64,000 nucleotides of DNA from Bacteroidales bacterium (GCA_029983675.1 JASBYY010000002.1:62001-126000), one strand, 5' to 3'. Positions 18,803 through 27,535 are shown, counted from the stretch's first letter. Notes: a model not told the origin generated them from the sequence alone. Numbers and translations: made by a program.

Positions 18803-20428
18803 ATGTTCATTGTAAATTAAAAGTCGCACTATTTATAGTAATAGCTGCCTCAGGAATGGCTTTATTGGGGTGCAAAAAAGAGGGTTTAATTAATCAGGGA
18901 TCCTCTATCGGAAATGATAGAGAAATCCATTTTGACGGACAACAAGCGAATCGCGATTCTTTGCACTTAGAATCGGGGAGAAATTCTGACAGGGCCATTG
19001 TTCTTGGCAACATTGTTGACGACCCCTATAAATTGAAAAACATGCAAGCTGCATACGATAACATCAACGATGGTACGGCTCCGATTACCACTATTAAAGC
19101 GAACTACCGTTATGTCCGCATATTACCTACCAACAAGGAGCAACTACAGGCTATTGAATCTGACACTACCCTTGTTTTGTTCGACTATCCACTACACTAC
19201 GAAATTTTAGTATATGGGACTTATTATCACGACCCCGTCAGTGGCCGATGCCGACCAAACATGGCTCTATTGCGTAGTTCCATTAGATTACCATTTTCCA
19301 TCAGGCATCAACGAGGAACTGATTTATCATGTGTACATTCCGCCCACTTCGGCAAGAGGCGACTTTTACGACCGTTTGGAAGAAGAAGCCTACCATGTTG
19401 CAGGATGCGATGACGATAACGACGGAGCGAAAACTTCAACCGCAAGCTGGTGGACTCCCTCGGCAACGATAAGAGCATGGGACGATGTTGTAAACGGCTA
19501 CATCGTACTTCAAGGAGTAAAAGTGAGGGCAAGGCGCGGCACGAAAGTGGGCGTTGGGATAACCGATAGCCAAGGAAGATGCAAAGTGGACAGAGACTTT
19601 AAAAAAGATGTTTATTACTCCATTAAATGGGAGTCAGGAAGATGGGATATTAGAAACGGATCTTTAGGTCAAGCATATTACCATGAAAACAAGAAAAAGC
19701 ATTCCCACTGGGATTTTTATATTGCCAATAACGGTTCTTCCATACTGTATGCCACCGTCCATAGAGCAGCTTACAAGTTCTTTTACGGCAACAGGCTGGG
19801 ATTGAAAAGCCCCGCCCTATCATACGGGAAAACAAAAATAGGCGTTTACAATCGGAATCCCTGGTGGGGAAGCGGCTGCTGCTGGGGGACATGGAGCCTA
19901 TTGGGCGTTATCCCCGACATAAGGGTTGCCCATTCGCACACAACTCCGACAAGCGAGGTGTTCGCCACCGCGATTCACGAACTCGGACACCAGTCGCACC
20001 TGCTCTTTATCGGAAAAGGAACCTACATCCAATTGGCCAAAGAAATACATGAGAGTTGGGCCACTGCCGTGCAATGGAAGCTGACCAACCATCATTACAA
20101 TGAAGAGCAAGAACAAGATTTATATACATATTATTATAATTGCCAGGAATGGTTTCCTGGTAATAAAGGGAAGGGAAAGACTTCCTGTTATACACCAATA
20201 TTCATAGATTTAATGGATTATTTTAATCAGAGAAAATTCGGTTCACAATACCCCAATGATTTGATTGGAGGGTATGAAATATCATACATTCAGAACAAAA
20301 TTCTTTCATCTTCTTATGGATTATCAAGTCTTAAGGACGCATTGAAAAGTAATAAAATAAACGGGGTTACAAACAACCAAATTGATGAATTAATGGCTAA
20401 ATATTGGGGACAACATTATGTGCGCTAA
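18803..20428 (+). pseudogene. Zincin-type lipoprotein protease disrupted by two opposite single-base shifts
   Basis: The coding signal is spread over two frames. The N-terminal part, with signal peptide KLKVALFIVIAASGMALLGC (a lipobox), runs to about 19236. The C-terminal part, from about 19237 to 20428, carries the zinc-protease motif HELGHQSH and a downstream HESWATA. The switch is at the C-run 19233-19236: with one C fewer, the protein reads TYYHDPSVADADQTW without a break. The N-terminal part has no usable start after the promoter; the ATG at 18803 lies in the same frame as the C-terminal part, so a second, opposite one-base shift near 18806-18817 would repair it (MFHCKLKV...). Either a real pseudogene or two sequencing errors. 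It would be a surface-lipoprotein gluzincin-like peptidase of unknown substrate. Confidence 0.7.
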
Positions 20429-20463
20429 TTTTTTTGACATAAAATAAAACCGAATAACAAATC

Positions 20464-20934
20464 ATGAAAAAGTTATTTATTCCATATCTATCCGTTTTGT
20501 TAGCATGCTGTTCATGCCAGTATGACCCCAGCTACCACGAAGAGTACTATGTTTTGAACAAACTGCCATACGCCGTGCGTGTTTGCACCAATCACCACCC
20601 AATTTCCCTCACGGATTCCATTATCACCACTGTGGTTGAGCCAGATAACGAAGTGTTATTCATCGATTCCCATAAAAGTGCATACGGCAACTCCGGCAAT
20701 GATGAGTTTTATGAATGGATCTGCGAACAACACTTTGTTATGTTCAACGATAGTATCAAGATACAATATGACACTTCAACAGTTGGATTTGACAAAACCA
20801 TGTGGAAAAAGAGTTGCTGGGAACTTATGTATTACAACGGAAAGCCACGCAATACACATTACAAACTGCGTTACACCATCGACGAGCAAGACTACCAAAA
20901 TGCACTCAAGCAGTGCGGTTATGGAAAGAAATAG
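20464..20934 (+). CDS. Small lipoprotein, first of two tandem paralogues
   Basis: A 156-residue predicted lipoprotein: signal peptide MKKLFIPYLSVLLACCSC with several possible lipobox Cys residues, followed by about 135 residues of no recognised family. It lies 35 bases after the broken protease gene on the same strand. The C-terminus TIDEQDYQNALKQCGYGKK is almost identical to that of the next gene, while the middle parts are only weakly alike, so the two are diverged tandem copies. No function can be assigned. Confidence 0.7.
   Translation: MKKLFIPYLSVLLACCSCQYDPSYHEEYYVLNKLPYAVRVCTNHHPISLTDSIITTVVEPDNEVLFIDSHKSAYGNSGNDEFYEWICEQHFVMFNDSIKIQYDTSTVGFDKTMWKKSCWELMYYNGKPRNTHYKLRYTIDEQDYQNALKQCGYGKK
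20872..20903 (+). repeat. 32-bp direct repeat, copy 1
   Basis: Identical to 21454-21485; encodes the shared YTIDEQDYQNA segment at the 3' end of the first lipoprotein gene. Similarity continues for about 20 bases with a few silent changes. Confidence 0.85.
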
Positions 20935-21027
20935 GAACACCGACCAAATGATTGACAACCACATGGCACTTTATTGGGACAGAATCTACTCAAGAAATCC
21001 CGACTAATCCATACAAACAGTTTCAAA

Positions 21028-21525
21028 ATGAACAAAATCACAATCGCCACCTGTATTACGGCTTTTTGTGCAGCCGTGCTGCATTCATGTGTATTTGAGC
21101 CTTATTATATCGACAACTATCTGGTATCGAATAAATTTTCCGAACCGGTAAGGATTTTCAAAGGATACACCACGGATTCCTCCTTTGTCCATACGGACTC
21201 CCTCTTCATTGAGAAAAACAATGAGATGGAGTTTTATGAGGACAGAAGAAGCCGTCATTGGTCTCCTTTTGATTGTGACGAGGAGTTTCTACATCCGTTT
21301 TCAAACCTATACTTTCAATTGTGTTTTAACGACAGTGTCTCTGTCTTCTACAAAGATTTCGACTCCTCCTTTGCCAAAAGCATGAGCCGAACTTCTTGTT
21401 GGGCAATCCTATCGGAACACCACACCATGGGCCGCTCTACACACAAGGTTCTCTACACCATCGACGAGCAAGACTACCAAAATGCGCTCAAACAGTGTGG
21501 TTATGGGGAAAAACAAGAACACTGA
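21028..21525 (+). CDS. Small lipoprotein, second of two tandem paralogues
   Basis: A 165-residue predicted lipoprotein with signal peptide MNKITIATCITAFCAAVLHSC (lipobox LHSC). The ATG at 21028 is chosen because it gives this signal peptide; the frame is open upstream but that stretch has no coding character. It shares with the preceding gene an EYY/YYID start after the Cys, a tandem Ser-Asp-Ser segment, a conserved SCW motif and the near-identical C-terminus. Function unknown. It sits between nqrA and nqrB. Confidence 0.7.
   Translation: MNKITIATCITAFCAAVLHSCVFEPYYIDNYLVSNKFSEPVRIFKGYTTDSSFVHTDSLFIEKNNEMEFYEDRRSRHWSPFDCDEEFLHPFSNLYFQLCFNDSVSVFYKDFDSSFAKSMSRTSCWAILSEHHTMGRSTHKVLYTIDEQDYQNALKQCGYGEKQEH
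21454..21485 (+). repeat. 32-bp direct repeat, copy 2
   Basis: Identical to 20872-20903, at the same codon position near the 3' end of the second lipoprotein gene. Confidence 0.85.
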
Positions 21526-21641
21526 CTTCTCTTTGAAGATTAATAAATCGGCATAGCCACAGCACGCCTTTCATCCATCAGTGCTCCTTTTTAATGCGGA
21601 GAAAAGAAAAAGAACTTTTCTCCACTTCTTTCTTGCCTTTC

Positions 21642-21675
21642 TTTGGACTTCGAACCCTAATTTTCACTACTTTTG
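21642..21675 (+). promoter_or_regulatory. Promoter for nqrBCDEF
   Basis: TTTG at 21642-21645 and TACTTTTG at 21668-21675 form a -33/-7 pair with a 22-base spacer, one longer than the usual 19-21. It gives nqrB-F a start independent of nqrA. Confidence 0.55.
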
Positions 21676-21743
21676 CAGCAAATATTCCATATCGGCGTGC
21701 AGGATGAGATTGCAAGGCCAAATGGATATTTTTTTATTGAATC

Positions 21744-22988
21744 ATGCAAAAGAATAAGACAAAATTCCGCAGAAGTTTGCGCGACTTTTTCATCGTGACA
21801 GACGAAACATCGGACGGCAAGCTCCGGTCGCACATTACGGGACTGCGCCGTTACATCGACAAAATCAAGCCCAACTTTATGGAAGGCGGGCGTTTTTCAA
21901 AGCTGCAATCGACTTTCGAGGCCTTCGAAAGTTTTCTGTTCGTTCCCGATGAAACGACAAAATGCGGCGTACAGATCCGCGATGCGGTCGATATGAAACG
22001 CACCATGTTTTTCGTCGTCATCGCCCTCATCCCCACCCTGTTGTTCGGCATTTGGAACGTGGGCTACCAACACGTACTGAGTTGCGGCGACACCCTGAAC
22101 TTCTGGAACATCATCGGTTTCGGACTGCTCACCACATTGCCGACCATTGTCGTGTCGTATGTCGTAGGGCTTGCCATTGAGTTTGCCTTCGCACAAATCA
22201 GACACCATCAGGTGAACGAAGGCTTTTTGGTTACCGGTTTACTCATTCCCTTGGTACTCCCCCCCGACATTCCGTTGTGGATGGTCGCCATCGCCACGGC
22301 CTTTGCCGTCATTATCGGCAAGGAAGTGTTTGGCGGCACGGGGATGAACATCGTCAACCCCGCCCTGCTGGCACGCGCTTTCCTGTTTTTCTCTTATCCA
22401 TCTGTCATGTCGGGCACTTCAGTCTGGATTGCCGACAAGCCCGATGCTTTTTCAGGTGCCACGCCGCTTGCCCTGCTCGAAAACGGTGTCAGCGCCATGC
22501 CTTCCGCATGGACCATGTTTTGGGGCGGCATTCCGGGCAGCCTGGGCGAGACCTCTAAAATCGCGATCCTATTGGGTGCCATCCTGCTATTGGTGTGCGG
22601 CATTGCCAGCCTGCGCATCATGGCCTCGATATGTATCGGCGGAATCGCAATGGGATTGGTCTTCAACCTGATAGGCGGATCAACCGCCATGCAGGTGCCG
22701 TTCTACTACCACCTGTTGATGGGCGGCTTTGCCTTCGGAGCCGTGTTCATGGCCACCGACCCCGTAACCGCACCCCAGACCGACCGAGGAAAAATCATCT
22801 ATGGACTTCTCATCGGCATCTTCGCCGTCATGATACGTGTCGTCAATCCGGCCTACGCCGAAGGCATGATGCTCGCCATCCTGCTGATGAACGTCTTTTC
22901 GCCGCTCATCGACCATTGCGTCATTGCAAAGAACATCCGGATGCGTAAAAAACGCGCCATTAACCATCAAAAAGCCACAGCGAAATGA
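21744..22988 (+). CDS. nqrB: Na+-translocating NADH:quinone reductase subunit B
   Basis: Integral membrane subunit carrying a covalently bound FMN and part of the Na+ path. The 414-residue product has about ten membrane segments. The flavin acceptor motif DAFSGATPLA is intact (Thr240). The family start RRYIDKIKPNF appears at about residue 35; the preceding 34 residues (QKNKTKFRRSLRDFF...) are an unusual N-terminal extension, still downstream of the promoter at 21642. It overlaps nqrC by four bases (ATGA), showing tight coupling. Confidence 0.96.
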   Translation: MQKNKTKFRRSLRDFFIVTDETSDGKLRSHITGLRRYIDKIKPNFMEGGRFSKLQSTFEAFESFLFVPDETTKCGVQIRDAVDMKRTMFFVVIALIPTLLFGIWNVGYQHVLSCGDTLNFWNIIGFGLLTTLPTIVVSYVVGLAIEFAFAQIRHHQVNEGFLVTGLLIPLVLPPDIPLWMVAIATAFAVIIGKEVFGGTGMNIVNPALLARAFLFFSYPSVMSGTSVWIADKPDAFSGATPLALLENGVSAMPSAWTMFWGGIPGSLGETSKIAILLGAILLLVCGIASLRIMASICIGGIAMGLVFNLIGGSTAMQVPFYYHLLMGGFAFGAVFMATDPVTAPQTDRGKIIYGLLIGIFAVMIRVVNPAYAEGMMLAILLMNVFSPLIDHCVIAKNIRMRKKRAINHQKATAK

Positions 22989-23716
22989 AACAAGAACGCA
23001 TGAACAACGGCTACATTTTCCGCTATGCGGCCATTCTGGTCGTCATTGTAGCGGCACTGCTATCTTTGGCTGCGGTCGTGCTGGCTCCTTATCAGCAGCG
23101 CAACAAGGACAATGAAAAACGTAAAAACATTTTGCGTGCCGCCGGTCTTGCCGACCTTGGCGACAACAACGTGCAACAACTGTTCGACAAACACTGCACG
23201 CGCATGTTGCTATTAGATGCCAAAGGCAATGTCGTTGACGAAACCGGAAAGGCTTTCGAAACCGACATGAAAGCCGAGCTTTACAACAAGGGACAGGGAC
23301 TGCCCTACCACCTGCCGCTGTTTATCGTCGAACACAACGGACACTCCATCAGCGTGGTGCCGCTGCAAGGCAACGGGCTGTGGGGAGCTATCTGGGGCTA
23401 CATCGCCATTGCCGACGACGGCAAGACGGTTACAGGAGCCACCTTTGACCATGCTTCTGAAACGCCCGGATTAGGCGGAGAAATCGCCACCGACGAATTT
23501 CAACGGCAGTTTGCCGGAAAACATATCATGAAAGACAACGCCTTTGTCTCCGTTACGGTGCAGAAAGGCGGCATCACCTCGTTGCCCGAAACCGACCGTC
23601 AATATGCCGTGGATGCTATTTCCGGCGGCTCCATCACCTCGAAAGGCGTTGACGATATGATTCGCAATGTGCTCGGCTGCTACCTGCCCTATTTCCAACA
23701 ACAAAGAAAAGAATAA
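22985..23716 (+). CDS. nqrC: Na+-translocating NADH:quinone reductase subunit C
   Basis: Subunit with one N-terminal membrane helix (about residues 12-32) and a periplasmic FMN-binding domain; ApbE normally attaches FMN to a Thr in an SGAT-like motif. Here the motif reads DAISGGSITSKG, so the acceptor position is Ser216 instead of Thr. The rest (NGLWGAIWGYIAI, HASETPGLGGEI) is canonical and the length of 243 is normal. It overlaps nqrB and lies 3 bases before nqrD. Serine may still accept flavin by the same phosphoester chemistry, but that is inference. Confidence 0.95.
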   Translation: MKQERMNNGYIFRYAAILVVIVAALLSLAAVVLAPYQQRNKDNEKRKNILRAAGLADLGDNNVQQLFDKHCTRMLLLDAKGNVVDETGKAFETDMKAELYNKGQGLPYHLPLFIVEHNGHSISVVPLQGNGLWGAIWGYIAIADDGKTVTGATFDHASETPGLGGEIATDEFQRQFAGKHIMKDNAFVSVTVQKGGITSLPETDRQYAVDAISGGSITSKGVDDMIRNVLGCYLPYFQQQRKE

Positions 23717-23719
23717 GCC

Positions 23720-24340
23720 ATGGGAAAATTCAGCAAACTCATCACCGAACCGCTACGCAAGACCAATCCTATCACCGTCTTAGTACTTGGCGTATGCTCT
23801 TGCCTTGCTGTAACCGCAAAAATGAAACCGGCAGTGGTCATGGCCATTTCCGTCACCGTGGTCACGGCTTTTTCCAATCTCATCATCTCTTTGCTGCGCA
23901 ACGGCATTCCGGCACGCATCCGCATCATCGTCCAGCTTGTTGTTGTGGCGGCCCTGGTCATCTTGGTGGATCAGTTTTTGAAAGCCTTTGTCTATGATGT
24001 CAGCAAGCAGCTTTCCGTCTTTGTCGGACTCATCATCACCAACTGCATCGTGATGGGTCGCCTCGAAGCCTACGCCATGTCGCACAAGCCCATTGAGTCG
24101 TTCTTTGACGGTATCGGCAACGGATTGGGTTACGGGCTTATCCTGGTCATCGTGGCGTTTTTCCGCGAGCTGTTAGGTTCCGGCTCCTTATGGGGCTTCC
24201 CCATCGTTCCGAAAGCGTTCTACGCCGCCGGCTATCTCAACAACAGCCTGATGATTCTGCCTCCAATGGCACTGATCATCGTGGGCATCGTCATCTGGAT
24301 ACAGCGTAGTCGCCATCCCGAATTGCAAGAAAAGAAATAA
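23720..24340 (+). CDS. nqrD: Na+-translocating NADH:quinone reductase subunit D
   Basis: Integral membrane subunit, 206 residues and about six helices, homologous to NqrE in inverted topology; the pair shares an iron centre on the electron path. Family signatures are GVCSCLAVTAKMKPAVVMA with the conserved Cys, and FVGLIITNCIVMGRLEAYAM with the second Cys. The start lies 3 bases after nqrC. Confidence 0.96.
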   Translation: MGKFSKLITEPLRKTNPITVLVLGVCSCLAVTAKMKPAVVMAISVTVVTAFSNLIISLLRNGIPARIRIIVQLVVVAALVILVDQFLKAFVYDVSKQLSVFVGLIITNCIVMGRLEAYAMSHKPIESFFDGIGNGLGYGLILVIVAFFRELLGSGSLWGFPIVPKAFYAAGYLNNSLMILPPMALIIVGIVIWIQRSRHPELQEKK

Positions 24341-24384
24341 TCCGACCCCGACAGCATTGCCGTTTCACGAATAAAATCAACACT

Positions 24385-24999
24385 ATGAACCTCTTCAATA
24401 TATTCATCAAATCGGTCTTCATCGACAATATGATTTTTGCCTATTTCTTAGGCATGTGTTCGTATCTGGCCGTATCGAAAACCGTAAAGACCAGCTTCGG
24501 ATTGGGCATGGCGGTTACGTTTGTGCTGCTGATCACGGTTCCCATCAACTTTTTGGTCAACAAATACCTGCTTTCCGATGGTGCGCTGGCTTGGGTCTCT
24601 CCGCAATTTGCCCATGTCAATCTGAGTTTCCTGAGTTTTATCATCTTTATCGCCATCATTGCATCCATCGTGCAGATTTTAGAGATGATCATCGAAAAAT
24701 TCAGTCCGTCCCTATACGCCGCCTTGGGCATCTTCCTTCCGCTGATTGCAGTGAATTGTGCCATTCTGGGCTGCTCGCTTTTCATGCAGGAACGCGGCAT
24801 GAACAATGTGGCCGAGGCTACCGTATTCGGACTGGGATCGGGATTGGGCTGGCTGCTGGCCATCGTGGGCATTGCCGCCATCCGCGAAAAAATACGCTAC
24901 TCGAACATCCCGAAGGCTTTGCAAGGCATCGGCATCTCATTCATCATCACCGGTCTGATGGGCATTGCCTTTATGGCCTTCCTTGGCATCAAGATATGA
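24385..24999 (+). CDS. nqrE: Na+-translocating NADH:quinone reductase subunit E
   Basis: Integral membrane subunit, 204 residues, six helices. Recognised from FIDNMIFAYFLGMCSYLAVSK and LPLIAVNCAILGCSLFMQER, which supply the conserved Cys residues, and from the GLGSGLGWLLAIV segment. It sits 44 bases after nqrD and 62 bases before nqrF, in the standard order. Confidence 0.96.
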   Translation: MNLFNIFIKSVFIDNMIFAYFLGMCSYLAVSKTVKTSFGLGMAVTFVLLITVPINFLVNKYLLSDGALAWVSPQFAHVNLSFLSFIIFIAIIASIVQILEMIIEKFSPSLYAALGIFLPLIAVNCAILGCSLFMQERGMNNVAEATVFGLGSGLGWLLAIVGIAAIREKIRYSNIPKALQGIGISFIITGLMGIAFMAFLGIKI

Positions 25000-25061
25000 C
25001 ACAGACGGTTTTCAGTTGAACTCTGTAATTTCCGGATTGGAAAACACACAAATCAGTCGCT

Positions 25062-26306
25062 ATGAATACAACAACAATACTTATCCTAAGCATCATCGTG
25101 TTTCTCGTTATCGTGATGCTTCTCGTACTCCTACTTGTCTTTGTGCGCAACAAACTGCTGCCCCAAGGCAAGGTGCATGTCGAAATCAACGGCAAGAAAG
25201 ACCAGGAAGTGCCCATGGGAGGCGCCTTGCTGTCCACCTTGGCCAACGAACAGATTTTCCTGCCTTCGGCTTGTGGCGGAAAAGGCTCATGCGGTCAGTG
25301 CAAATGCCGCGTCACCGAGGGCGGCGGCACCATCCTGCCCACCGAAACGGGATTTTTCACCCGTAAGCAGATTCAGGACCATTGGCGATTGGGTTGTCAG
25401 GTTAAGGTGAACGAAAACCTGAAAATCCAAGTGCCCGAATCGGTGTTGAGCACCCGTAAATGGGAATGCGAAGTGGTGTCGAATCGCAACGTGGCCACTT
25501 TCATCAAGGAGTTCGTTGTGAAACTGCCCGAAGGCGAGAACATTCATTTTGAAGCGGGCAACTACATTCAGATTGACGTTCCCAAGATTACCGTCAACTA
25601 CAAGGACATCGACGTGGAGCCTGAATACCGCGAAGACTGGGACAACATGCACCTCTGGGACTTGCAAATGCGCAACCCCGAAGCACAGTTCCGTGCCTAT
25701 TCCATGGCCAACGCTCCTGCCGAAGGCAACATTATCATGCTGAACGTGCGCATTGCCACGCCGCCATTCGACCGCAAAACAAAGCGATTTTTGAACGTCA
25801 ACCCCGGAATCTGCTCCTCGTATATTTATTCGCTAAAACCTGGCGACAAGGTCACCATAAGTGGTCCTTACGGCGATTTCCACGTAAAAGAGACCCAACG
25901 CGAAATGATGTTCATCGGCGGCGGTGCCGGAATGGCGCCCATGCGTTCACAGATTTTCGACCAGGTCAAGACCAAACAGACAACCCGGAAAGCCTCATTC
26001 TGGTACGGTGGCCGTTCGCTGCGCGAGCTGTTCTACGTCGAAGACTTCACGACTTTGGAAAAAGAACACGACAATTTCAGCTTCCACATCGCACTCTCCG
26101 ACCCGAAGAAGGAGGACAATTGGACGGGCTATGTCGGGTTCATTCACAATGTCATCTACGAAAACTACCTGAAAAACCATCCGGAACCCGAAGAGATTGA
26201 ATACTACCTGTGCGGCCCACCGATGATGATTTCAGCCGTGCTGAAAATGTTGGACAATCTGGGCGTACCTCCCGAAAACATCTTGTTCGACGACTTCGGA
26301 AACTAA
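25062..26306 (+). CDS. nqrF: Na+-translocating NADH:quinone reductase subunit F
   Basis: The NADH dehydrogenase subunit, entry point for electrons. Order: one N-terminal membrane helix, a plant-type [2Fe-2S] ferredoxin domain (SACGGKGSCGQCKC plus a later GCQVKV Cys), an FAD-binding domain (FRAYSMANAP; GPYGDFHV) and an NAD-binding domain (FIGGGAGMAPMRSQ; EYYLCGPPMM; C-terminal DDFGN). Length 414 is normal. Last gene of the nqr unit; a MITE and a strong terminator follow. Confidence 0.97.
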   Translation: MNTTTILILSIIVFLVIVMLLVLLLVFVRNKLLPQGKVHVEINGKKDQEVPMGGALLSTLANEQIFLPSACGGKGSCGQCKCRVTEGGGTILPTETGFFTRKQIQDHWRLGCQVKVNENLKIQVPESVLSTRKWECEVVSNRNVATFIKEFVVKLPEGENIHFEAGNYIQIDVPKITVNYKDIDVEPEYREDWDNMHLWDLQMRNPEAQFRAYSMANAPAEGNIIMLNVRIATPPFDRKTKRFLNVNPGICSSYIYSLKPGDKVTISGPYGDFHVKETQREMMFIGGGAGMAPMRSQIFDQVKTKQTTRKASFWYGGRSLRELFYVEDFTTLEKEHDNFSFHIALSDPKKEDNWTGYVGFIHNVIYENYLKNHPEPEEIEYYLCGPPMMISAVLKMLDNLGVPPENILFDDFGN

Positions 26307-26317
26307 TCCGTCAACCA

Positions 26318-26509
26318 TTAATCCCAATTCGGTCATTAGGGTTCGTAATGATTTTTGGTGGATTTTCGAGTAGATTTCGTTTTTCTTTTCGTAAAGCATA
26401 GCGGGCTATGGAAACGAAAAGAAGGACGAAGATGCCGAAAAGACGCAAAAATCATCGAACAGCAATAAAAAACTACATTCAAGCGTTCTAATGACCGAAT
26501 TGGGTTAAT
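26318..26509. mobile_element. Miniature inverted-repeat element (MITE)
   Basis: A 182-bp non-coding element (26323-26504) with perfect 17-bp terminal inverted repeats, CCCAATTCGGTCATTAG at 26323-26339 and its reverse complement at 26488-26504. Both ends are flanked by TTAAT (26318-26322 and 26505-26509), which looks like a target-site duplication. The interior is also partly self-complementary (ATGATTTTTG near one end, CAAAAATCAT near the other), so a long hairpin can form. It has no coding capacity and would need a transposase acting in trans. It sits between nqrF and its terminator. Confidence 0.75.
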
Positions 26510-26513
26510 ACGC

Positions 26514-26547
26514 AAACAGCACGCCGTCACGGCGTGCTGTTTTATTG
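26514..26547. terminator. Bidirectional intrinsic terminator between nqrF and hit
   Basis: Perfect 13-bp stem AAACAGCACGCCG / CGGCGTGCTGTTT with a 3-base loop, T-rich on the + strand and A-rich before it, so it can end both the nqr transcript and the opposing greA-hit transcript. Confidence 0.85.
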
Positions 26548-26583
26548 TGTATAAGACTGATTAGGTCGTGTGAACCTGCTTTC

Positions 26584-26976
26584 TTACAACTTACTCGTGA
26601 TTTTTTGCTGAATCTCGGCAAAAGTTTCGGGCGACAGATGCAGCGGCTCATGCTTAAAGTCCACATCGTTCTCAGAATTAATGGGAACGAGATGGATATG
26701 GGCGTGTGGCACTTGCAGACCGAGAACCGCTACGGCAATGCGCTTGCAAGGCATGGCTTGCTCCACGGCAGCCGCCACTTTCTTGGCAAACACCATCATG
26801 TCGGCAACTTCGTCGTTAGTAAGGTCGAAAATATAGTCCACTTCCCGTTTGGGGATGACAAGGGTATGCCCTTTGGTCATGGGGTTGATGTCGAGGAAAG
26901 CGAAGAAACGGTCGTCTTCGGCAATCTTATAGCATGGAATCTCTCCATTGACAATACGTGTGAATATGCTGGCCAT
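26584..26976 (-). CDS. HIT-family (histidine triad) nucleotide hydrolase
   Basis: A 130-residue cytoplasmic protein of the HIT superfamily, purine nucleoside phosphoramidase/Hint type. Features are IFTRIVNGEIPCYKIAEDD at the start, KGHTLVIPKREVDYIFDL in the middle and the triad HAHIHLVP near residue 92. It starts 8 bases after the greA stop on the same strand, so greA-hit is an operon; this pairing is common in Bacteroidota. The physiological substrate is uncertain, as for most HIT proteins. Confidence 0.92.
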   Translation of the reverse strand: MASIFTRIVNGEIPCYKIAEDDRFFAFLDINPMTKGHTLVIPKREVDYIFDLTNDEVADMMVFAKKVAAAVEQAMPCKRIAVAVLGLQVPHAHIHLVPINSENDVDFKHEPLHLSPETFAEIQQKITSKL

Positions 26977-26984
26977 AGTAGTAA

Positions 26985-27461
26985 TTATTCGCGGGTTACT
27001 TCCAAAACTTCAAAACTGATCTTGCCTGCCGGCACTTCAATTTCAGCCACATCGCCCACCTGTTTGCCGAGCAGACCTTGTCCGATGGGCGAATTGATGG
27101 AAATCCTGCCTTGCTTGAAGTTGGCTTCTTTTTCGGGCACTATGGTATAGGTCATGGTCACTTTCGTCTTCAGATCCTTGATTTTCACTGTGGAATACAA
27201 AAGGACCTTCGAAAAGTCCATCTTCGATTCGTCAAGCACACGGGCGTTGAAGATGAGTTCCTGAAGTTCGGCGATTTTGGCTTCAAGCAATCCCTGTGCC
27301 TCTTTGGCGGCATCATACTCAGCGTTTTCCGACAGGTCGCCTTTATCGCGAGCCTCAGAAATGGCTTGAACGATGCGAGGACGTTCGCGAAGCGTAAGCT
27401 CTTCAAGCTCGTCCTTAAGCTTTTGCAACCCCTCAAGGGTAAAATACTTTATTTCTGACAT
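26985..27461 (-). CDS. greA: Transcription elongation factor GreA
   Basis: Rescues backtracked RNA polymerase by inserting a coiled coil into the secondary channel and stimulating transcript cleavage. The 158-residue product has the N-terminal antiparallel coiled coil with the tip sequence ARDKGDLSENAEYDAAKE (acidic residues required for cleavage) and the C-terminal FKBP-like domain (ISINSPIGQGLLGKQVGD). First gene of greA-hit. Its leader carries a promoter element and, between that and the start, a complete terminator-like hairpin (27488-27518). Confidence 0.96.
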   Translation of the reverse strand: MSEIKYFTLEGLQKLKDELEELTLRERPRIVQAISEARDKGDLSENAEYDAAKEAQGLLEAKIAELQELIFNARVLDESKMDFSKVLLYSTVKIKDLKTKVTMTYTIVPEKEANFKQGRISINSPIGQGLLGKQVGDVAEIEVPAGKISFEVLEVTRE

Positions 27462-27487
27462 GATAAGATTAGTTTTGCATATATGTG

Positions 27488-27518
27488 AAAAAAGAGACCC
27501 TTACCGAAATAAGGGTCT
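27488..27518 (-). terminator. Terminator-like hairpin inside the greA leader
   Basis: On the minus strand a 9-bp stem AGACCCTTA / TAAGGGTCT with a 6-base loop, directly followed by six T. It lies downstream of the greA -7 element and upstream of the greA ATG. It may end the PorV-like operon that finishes at 27576, attenuate greA, or both; the + strand version is also followed by a T-rich tract. Confidence 0.7.
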
Positions 27519-27535
27519 TCTTTCTTTTAACGCTG

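Noticed and set aside
19233..19236. Programmed frameshift in the zinc protease gene
   Set aside because: No slippery heptamer followed by a pseudoknot is evident, and a second opposite shift is needed upstream to obtain a start; error or decay is simpler.
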